A stretch of DNA of 64,000 bases, from positions 8,680,001 to 8,744,000 of the forward strand of contig JAGVVL010000001.1 in assembly GCA_018287875.1 (NCBI GenBank), given 5' to 3'. The position numbers and the translations under genes are program-made. The DNA comes from Nigrospora sphaerica. Lineage: Eukaryota > Ascomycota > Sordariomycetes > Amphisphaeriales > Apiosporaceae. Of the stretch, positions 56,101-64,000 are shown piece after piece; position 1 is the stretch's first letter, and the number at the start of each line of letters is the position of its first letter. The notes under the pieces are model-generated. The model ran no database searches and was not told the origin of the DNA. It saw only the letters and a program-made list of their open reading frames with translations.

Positions 56101-59100
56101 GGGCTTCGGTTAGTATGCATGCATATGCAGTCGTCGGGGCTGGCTGAAATTGGGGCGCTGTCTCAAACGCCAGCGTCGAAAGGGCCCGTTGTCCAAACCC
56201 AATTCTTACTGGCTCGTAGGCCGGCTGGGCAGTGGTGGCAGGAAGGGGGCCGGGCCAGAGAAGCCAGTCGGATCCACGCGCCCGGCGGCCAGCTTGTGCG
56301 CCAGCGAGTGAATCTCTCAGGATGCTCTCGTCGACTCCTCTCCTCCGACGCCCCCGTCTCCTCCCGGCTCAAACACAGTTACCTTCGTCTCAACGGCCCC
56401 AGCCAGTCAGGTGATCGTCGCGCTGCTGCTCTGGCTGTCGTCGCTGATCGCCAGGCATGGTGCTGCTGCCGCCGTCGCTCCTGGCCCTGCAAAAAGGCCG
56501 GGGGGCCAGACAGGTCGCTCCCTGCATGCATCATTGTCCCCTCCGCATTGGACGACTCGGCCCCGGCATCCCGTGCTCATTTTAATCCCTGCCGCTGCGC
56601 TTCGCTTCAGCTGGCCCGCCGGGCGCTTCTCTCGCAGGCACGGCACTGCCATTGGTCGGTCACACGTCTCCCAGGTTGTATGCTACAGCAAGTAAACCTG
56701 CGAACCTGCGCTCCTGCGGCCCTCGTGGTCGCTTGCGGTCACTGTGACGCGACCTTGACACTGACAACTACAACCAACAAAAGTCTGCCCTGGCGCCATG
56801 TGGGCACGATCAACGACACCCGTTGGTTTGTGGGTTCTGGCGACGACGGCGTCAGGGCAGCAGAATTAGCAGGCCAACCACACAGTAGCCGGGGACTCGT
56901 GTGGGCCCCGGAGCCATGTGGATGGCCGTTCTATGTGTGCGTGCCTGTCCTGTAGGAACGCCCGGCACGCCCGGGTTGGGAGCCTTGTCTGTCGTGATGC
57001 AGCACTGTTCACAGGGTTGGCCGGCAGATGCTCGCGTGCCCAATCTCGATGCAAAAATGCCATTGATCAGGCCTGCCTCGATCGCCGGTGAGGCCGCAGA
57101 CGCACGAGTCGAGGCGGCCATACGTCTGGGCCGGGGCTGCCAGACACGCCTGGGTCGGATGAGGACATTTTCGCTCCCAGTATATGGCCCCAGGGGAGGA
57201 CAGCCCACGGGTACGCAGCGTATTTCGCTAGTTGCGTTGGCAAGGAACATTTTTCGTCTCATGTTCAGTCCGCTAATTTCCCGTGCCCACTGTAACATCC
57301 AAGGTTCGGAGAAAAAATAGACAACCAGCACAGATCACACGGCTCTAGTGGATCTACCATTACTGCCGCCATCCCAGCAGCCCACGAGTTGGCGTTGTAA
57401 GCTCGGCAGCTGGCAACGACCGGCCTGAGAAATTCAAAAATCACCTGTGTGGTGGCCTAACGTGTCGTATAACTTGCTGTGGTCGGGGGAAGCCGTACGT
57501 AGCAAACTGTTTCCAGTGCAGCGCGCAGTGCCGTCTCGTCGTACACGCGCCGCCAAGGAAATGTTGGTGCTGACGACATCACGACGAGTGGGCGCGCGCA
57601 GCTCGTGCTTTGTGGGTGAGAGACTCCATCCCTACCGGAATGCGGCCGTCGACGGGTTCGGTGGGGTCGATGCCGTCCCCATCGCGCGCGGGAGGATCAC
57701 AGGCAGGGCAGAGAGAGCAGGGCGAACGGGCGAACATGGCTCCTTCGGGCAGCCTTTGCGTTCGCGGCATCGACTTGCCGGGCCATGACATCAGTTCGCC
57801 CTCCTCCAAGCTTTGCGCAAGCCCCGGCATGCGCAGCCAGGTGGTGATGCTTTTTGGTTCGCCTGTCTCATTGGCCACGCAGCCCCGGACCGCTGGGTGG
57901 ACGTCGAGAACGATTTCCTCGGCGTCACTGCCAAGCCGCTTTCCGGCGCAAAGCGGACGGGTCAGGCGGGATGCTGTGTCACGGTCACGGGCGACAATGG
58001 CGCTATCCACGCTCGGCGACCGCTTCTCTTCGGTCATGCGTACGGCCGCAGCGTCGTGCGCCGAATCGTCAAGGTGGCTGCTGACTTTTTGGCTTTTGCA
58101 ACCCCCGATCGGTTGCGCCGCCGTCCACAACTCCACGGCATCAACCTCTATTTGCGAGTTAAACTTTTACGGTTGTAGCGCCTCTTGCGCGGCACGGTAG
58201 CCCCGGCGCATTCGGTCCGGGTTCACGAGTCGGACTATTCTTAGCAAATGCGGCGCGATGCTGCATTTAGATGCCGCGCGTGGCCGATGGGCTCGAGACT
58301 TCCGGGTCACGAACTCGAGGCGCACGCCCACAGCCACTCCGTCGCGCGTTACGCAACCCGTCTACGCAAGCATAAGACACCACGGAAATCCCGCCGTCTT
58401 TGCGGGCAGCGCGTAACCCCGTGGCGCAAATTTGTTGCCAGCAAAAGGGCCGTTGGGAGGCGCAGACACCAGCGCATAATTAGAACGGTGCGGTCCGCCC
58501 TTTGCTTGACACAACGGTGTCCCCACAGGCCCGCGTCGACGGCGCGACCACCGTATCATGGATGCGGAGTACGTACGTGACGGTCGTGAGGCATCCCGTC
58601 AGCATACAGTCGTGTTTTCCCAATTTCTTGTGGCTCGTTCCGAGTCACCCGTGTTCTATCGTTCAAGGCTTCCCCGGATGCAATGTGGGACCCAACGACT
58701 TCCAATCGGCGATCTTCAACAACCTTTGTCCCACGTCTCGAGGTATGTAGCTTGGCAGCTCAGGTCGCTTCATCAGCCAATGCCCAGACAATACCGACCG
58801 TTTTTCGATCCATGCGCTGCTCTCGATGAAGCAGAGTCCAACCTTTGTCGGAATTGGCCGGACGGCCGTGCTGTTCTTGCATCATGCTCCTATTTTGGCA
58901 TGCAAACATATACTCATCCTCGGGGCGGCCATGGACGCATAAGGGTTCTGACCACTGGGAGAGAGGCACCGAGGCCATATTGTCCACTCGACTCTCGTCG
59001 CCTTACAGGACGCATGGTCAGGATACGCCGTCGAATGAGGTATCGTCATTCCGCGAGTGACGACACCGCCTCCTTAGCGTTCGGTTCAGGCACACGGCAT

Positions 59101-61581
59101 TGTTGTCTCGGACAGTTGACCGCAATCATCCCCCCGGTCCCCGCGCCGTCGAGGTCAGGGGGGCGTGGCGGCGGATTGCTGGCGGTTGAAGAAATCGGTA
59201 ACTTACTTTGGATCGGCCGTTTCCCGTGCTCCCATGAAGGGGGACTCGGCATGGAGCTTTGGGCAATTAGGTACATGCCAAATTCTGGGGAGGAGAAATG
59301 GCATCGTGATCGGGCAGGGGAAGTGCCATGGTGCTCGGGGAATGGCGGGAATGATCCTATCATGGTGTCTGATCGAGTCGCGCCGGCTTTGTCTCCAGGG
59401 GCCAACGAGAATCATCTTTTACTGACCGATATCCAGGTCCGGAAGAAGCCGGCGGGGGACGGGTGAGTGCTCCAAGGGACAGGCGGCGAGTCTCACAAAC
59501 CCATACCCCTACCGCTCCCACCATGAGTCGTGCATTTTCTCGGGGGTTGTCTCGTGCTATTGGTCGAGACTGGGACAGACAACTGGCGGCCGATGCAACC
59601 AGCAGTCCCCAGCTGATGTCGCCATATCGGATTGCTGCGTGAACTGAAGCATTTGCCGGGTGGTACCGCGCACCACGGCAGCGCGCGTGCACCAGACGTC
59701 GGCTCCGGGACGCAGCTTGTCCGGTCTGGGGCGATACGATAAGAAGCCACGGCAGGACTCGGCGTGGCGCGCTCTGTGTGCAAGCCGCCATGGCTGCATT
59801 GTGTCGGAGACTCGGAAGGCGGGATCCGGGACCGAGAGCAGACGGGCTGCCGAAGCCCGGTCCGAGCATTTTGGCTGTACGGGGCACACGAAGCGCACTG
59901 TCGCGGGTGGCATGGGCATCTTGCTCTCTCGAGGCAACTTCCACCTCGTTGTGTAAAGGCGCGAGGCGAGGCTGCACAATGCACGGCTGGCTCAGACGGC
60001 GATGGGAGTCGTTGTCGCGCCGAAGCAGGGCATCGCGCCGCCCCGGGAACGGCAGGACCAGCCGGGTGCAGAGGGCTTTTCTCCTGTTTCGTTGCTGTTT
60101 GGTATCGCCCTAGGCCTCTACTGAGGCAAGACCAGCCGCGAACGATGGAACGCGGAGGCGGACAGGGCATGGAGTTGCTCGGCTGCCCAGATGGTGCCAG
60201 GAGGCGGCGACTGGGGGTGGCCAGACCGCCGTTACCTGAGCCTCAGTCACATCGCTCCCGCTCGCTTCGAGTACAAACAGGTCAGAAACCCCGAGAAGCG
60301 GGAAACTACGCTACCGGCAGTTGGTTCTCTGGGGTTGGTGCGGCACGTCCATGGGGGCACGCATGCAAACCGTGCCTTGTGCGATCTTGGGGGCCCTGAG
60401 GATGGGCGAATGAGGGATTGCGAAATGGGCAGCGAAACGCCCCCTTCGAGGAGTGATCAACTCGATGGTCCGTGGCCGCGACAGGGTTGGTGGAGACAAC
60501 CTCTTGTACCTAAACGTGGGCGCAGGTTGAAACAAACTGATCTCGCACCCTTGTTGAACTCCTTTCCGTACTCAAAGCCAAACACAACGACGCGGCCCGT
60601 TCGTGACGCAGGCGGCCGGCTGTTTCTTCGGCCTCCAGACCGCCCTCCAGGCTCGGAGCTGGTGGAAGCAGGCCTATATGCGTCCTGTAAGCATGAGGGC
60701 TGACGTTCGAGGTATCAACTGCGCGCCATTGGACAGGCTGGCAGGACGAACTGGGCAACGGAGAGCGGGACTGGAGAGCCCTCGGATTGCGGTCTGCTAG
60801 CTGTCATTCTGGTCGCGACAGGGCGACGAGTCATCTCCGCGGTTCGTCGTCTCCATTTTTGCATGGCTGTCGGCGTATACGGTATTGGCTGAGCTCCCAC
60901 GAGAGGGAGTTGGCGAGCCTGGCCGTTGGAAAGACGGTTAACCGTCTGCGTGGCCTTAGGGCGTGTCTGCCTGATCAGCTGCAGGTAAGACCGCCCGTTG
61001 CGGCTGCGGTTGCTGTGCTTGGGGCTCATCGCCTACGGTATGTACAAACTGGGAAGACCCATAACGGCGTGTGGAGCCGCTAAGCCCCTCGATCAATCAT
61101 ACCCCCCATCCACCCCACAAGCCTGTCTCTGTAACACATCTGACACCCGCCCCAGGACCAGACGAGCCAGACCAGATGGTCAGGTCATTCCCCGAGGGCC
61201 CCGGCCTGAGGGCCCCGGGGCCCCAGGGGAACTCCTACGGCGAGTCTGCCCGTCGCTTTTTTGTTTCGGCGCGCCTTCGCGGGGGCAGAGTTGAGGTACA
61301 GAGCATGCATGTGGCGCTCCGTCGAGCTGTCGTTTCCTACCTCTTCCGGACCATGGTTACACATTCGGCCCCACCGTCAGCGCGCAGCCACCCGGTACGG
61401 CCTCCCCTTCCACCTTTCGGTCCAGGGTGCTGATGTGCGGTCTGACCGGGCCTGGTGCCTAGAAGCCAATAGGCTGCTGGCCATATAGGTCGCACTTGCG
61501 CCTCGTTTCTGCTGACGTTTCTTGATACCATCCTATTCCCTTCCGTCCTGTCTCTCGATTCCTCAGAGGCGCACATTCACC
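53167..61581. other. 8.4-kb gene-poor divergent intergenic region
   Basis: This lies between the starts of two divergent genes. Many frames of 100-310 codons occur on both strands (for example 56017-56955 +, 58558-59466 +, 57579-58136 -), but none shows a domain, consistent codon use or a spliced continuation. The region may contain very old decayed sequence, untranslated RNA genes or extended regulation; none can be demonstrated by eye. Confidence 0.5.
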
Positions 61582-63103
61582 ATGAAGCTGACACAAGCCG
61601 CTCTCCTCGCCCCGGTGGCCCTGGCGGCCGCTAAGGAACTCGTTTTCGGCGCGGAACTCGGCTACAACACAGAACTAGGCCTATGCCGGAGCTCGTCGGT
61701 GCTCGGGGGGCTGCTGCGGAGCCCCGTGTGCGCACGGGACGGCGGCGCCGCCCTGGAAGTGACGCCCGACGGCCAGCTGAGCCCCGCGGTGTCGGGTTGG
61801 CCCCAGGCAACGCCGTGCGCCCGCAACCACAACGGCACGCGCGACTTCTGTATCTATTCGGATCCCAAGTTCGCCAACGGCCGGGGCATCCTAATGCTGA
61901 CCGGCCCGGAGCACGCCGAGGAGGTGGCGCGGTTCCCGCCCTTTGCCGACGGTGGGCGTGAGCTCAACGCCATCCCGGAGCTCAACGCCGAGACGAGCGA
62001 CAAGTGGCACGTCGAAGCCGTGCCGGGCAAGGGCATGGGCCTCTTTGCCGACCGCCTACTTGAGGCGGGCGATCGCATCATGGTGTCGACGCCCAGCATC
62101 ATGATCGACTACGACGTCTTCTACCAGCTGAGCGAGGAGAACATCATGACCCTGCAGGCCGAGGGCGTCAAGTACTTGCCCGAGCGCCATCGTGCCATTT
62201 TCCTCAACCTATCGACCCATGACGGCGCCGAGGACTTTGCCACTCGCGTCCACAAGATCATCCACACCAATGCCTTTGACCTGGACGATAAGGGCATCGT
62301 CGAGGTCCACGACGACGACGACCGTGACAACTGGTACACCGTCTTTCCCGAGGTCTCGCGCATGAACCACGACTGCCGCGCCAACGCCGACTACTACTTT
62401 GACCCCCATACTTTCACGCACAACATCCACGCGGTGCGGCCCATCATGCCCGGCGAGGAGATTACTTTGTCGTACATTGAGTGAGTCCCCTTTCTCCGAC
62501 CAGCTCGTCCTCCGGTCGGTACCCGCACAAACCCCGTGCTAACGTTTGGTTGCCCCAGCCCCGTGCTCACGCGCAAGGAGCGCCTCCGGCGCCTGGAACG
62601 GTCGTGGGGCTTCCCCTGCTCGTGCAGCGCGTGCACGCAGAGCAAGCACCTGACGGCGGCGTCGGACGCGCGCGTGGTGCAGATCAAGGAGCTGCGCCGC
62701 CAGCTGCGCGACTACGAAGCCACCTCGCAGGCTACACCCGCCATGGGCGAGCTGATTGTCTCGCTGTTTCAGCAGGAGCGCCTGTGGAATAGCATGTACG
62801 AGGCCTACACCTACGCCGCCATCGAGTATAACGGCGCCGGCGACCCATGGACCGCAACCAAATGTGCGTTTTTCTCTTGATTCCCTCGCCCTCGCCCCAC
62901 CCTCCCCCTATCCTTTCGCAGGGCCACATGCTGATATCATACCAGACGCTCGCCTCGCCATCCAGAACGGTCTCGCCTCGGGCGGGCCCGACGACTCCGA
63001 CGTCGTCGAGATGCAGGCCCTGGCCCGCGACCCCTGGTCGCACTGGAGCTGGATGTTGCGGACCAAGCGCCGCATGAACTGGGGCTCGCACCTGGATGCG
63101 TAA
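61582..63103 (+). CDS. SET-domain protein with N-terminal signal peptide (3 exons, 461 aa)
   Basis: Exons are 61582-62480, 62559-62863 and 62922-63103; introns of 78 nt (phase 2, CTAAC branch) and 58 nt (phase 1) join cleanly. ATG 61582 sits in CACCATG. SET domains transfer methyl from S-adenosylmethionine to protein lysines. The domain runs from about 141 (KWHVEAVPGKGMGLFA) through R260-MNHDCRANA (262-268), the cofactor and lysine pocket motif, to GEEITLSYID (291-300). A Cys-rich post-SET element follows (C320, C322, C325). Residues 1-18 (MKLTQAALLAPVALAAAK) are a good secretory signal, which is odd for a SET enzyme. Between it and SET is a cysteine-containing region of about 120 residues. 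The C-terminal half is helical and unassigned. Confidence 0.9.
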
Positions 63104-64000
63104 AGCTGGTGGGAGACGGCGTTGAGCATATTGGCCTGTTTTTTGTTTTCTATTTCACACCAGCGTGGATGGCGTTTTGGGTGTTGGGACAACACGAGCA
63201 TAAGCCGGTGGCATTCCTGTTTTTTTTTTTGGTTTTCCGAGTTTTGCATAGCGGCGCGGGGCGTGCCGGCGGAAGCACGCGCCGATCCATCCAGATATGG
63301 AGGGTACCTGGTAGCTGGCGACAGTCGCAGTGACAGGAAAAGCGGGCGAGAGGCCAAATAATTAAAGGCTCAAGCTCCTACGGGCAAATACAGGCAAACA
63401 AAGCCCATGAATATGTACACTCCCGCAGACAGCAAGCCCGCCAGGGACCGCAAGCCAGCCCAAGATAGGCTTCGCCCCGACTAAGGAGACGGCCGGCGGG
63501 CAATAGGCCGGGACGGCGGAAACACGGAAAGGATACCGGCGACTCGGAAATCGGGGGGGGGGGGGGCGGTTGGCCAACGAAGCGGTAGGGTCGGAGACAA
63601 GACCTTGATCCGGATTCGATGTCCAACGGTCGTATTCAAAGCACCGTCGCGAGTTGTTAGCGGCCCGGCGTGCTATCCGCCTCTCCGCGCCCCCTGGAAC
63701 ACCGAGTCAGGCGACCTCGCAGGGCCGGCACGCTCCGGCACGACGACGATGATGGATCGCACTGCATTTTGAGTCATGCTCGACGCTCTCCCGGCTCGTG
63801 TTCGTCCATTCCCTCTGGGCAGCTGCGAACATGAAATCTAGGGCATTTTTTGTCCTCTTGGCGAACGAGTCGGGAAGGCTCCCGCGGGATACCGCATCAT
63901 CTGCCCCCCCTCGGGGGGAACCACAGCCTCCCAACGCCGCCTACGCACAGAAGCCGAGACACTGCACGACGCCGAGTTTCCGGGGGTCCGAACCCACGGT
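63104..64000. other. 3' flank of the SET gene with no gene seen
   Basis: It contains T- and A-rich stretches suitable for 3'-end formation (about 63220-63230 and 63355-63366) and a G-run. No recognisable coding frame is seen. Confidence 0.5.
63553..63566. repeat. G14 homopolymer
   Basis: Fourteen consecutive G on the plus strand downstream of the SET gene. Confidence 0.9.

Noticed and set aside
56017..59466. Frames of 302-312 codons at 56017-56955 and 58558-59466 in the right-hand gene-free region
   Set aside because: No domain, erratic composition and heavily overlapping frames on both strands; consistent with GC-rich noncoding DNA.

Overview
The window looks like nuclear DNA of a filamentous ascomycete, most likely a Sordariomycete. 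It is GC-rich. Genes carry short 48-115 nt introns with GTAAG/GTGAG/GTACG donors, CTAAC/CTGAC branch sites and YAG acceptors. Start contexts are of the CACCATG type, and the gene families are typically fungal: Atg5, a Zn2Cys6 regulator, a fungal PLC, an aquaporin with long termini, and a Rad28/CSA homologue. Nothing bacterial or phage-like is visible: no operons, CRISPR array or insertion sequence. The gene models below come from joining open frames at splice sites by eye.

Layout, left to right. Bases 1-9762 (+): 3' part of a giant Ala/Glu/Pro-rich repetitive protein with a basic C-terminal part. 11146-12135 (-): ATG5. 14276-18024 (-): a large Zn2Cys6 transcription factor with one apparent 1-nt frame break. 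18.05-27.98 kb: about 10 kb with no gene I can support. 27981-28690 (-): an Rrn10-like RNA polymerase I factor, divergent from 29119-30685 (+), a RAD28/CSA WD-repeat gene that has clearly decayed. 30.7-37.1 kb: no supported gene. 37097-38269 (+): gentisate 1,2-dioxygenase. 39149-41089 (+): a PI-PLC with altered active-site positions. 41346-42539 (-): a D-2-hydroxyacid dehydrogenase. 45032-46788 (+): aquaporin. 48692-49538 (-): EBP-type sterol isomerase. 51822-53166 (-): a conserved-looking low-complexity protein with a 24-nt first exon. 53.2-61.6 kb: about 8.4 kb with no supported gene. 61582-63103 (+): a SET-domain protein with a signal peptide.

The genes do not form one pathway. They are mostly housekeeping, signalling and regulatory functions (autophagy, rDNA transcription, transcription-coupled repair, PI signalling, water transport, sterol and aromatic metabolism), interrupted by three long gene-free stretches. 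The long gap at 18-28 kb lies directly upstream of the Zn2Cys6 gene and may be its extended promoter; the gap at 53-61 kb lies between two divergent genes.

The most notable observations are the decayed RAD28 gene, the single-base frame break in the transcription factor, the PLC lacking the second catalytic histidine, the apparently secreted SET protein, a pair of adjacent hairpins at 10.5 kb, and identical tandem repeats in the giant gene. I found no evidence of a new multi-gene system.
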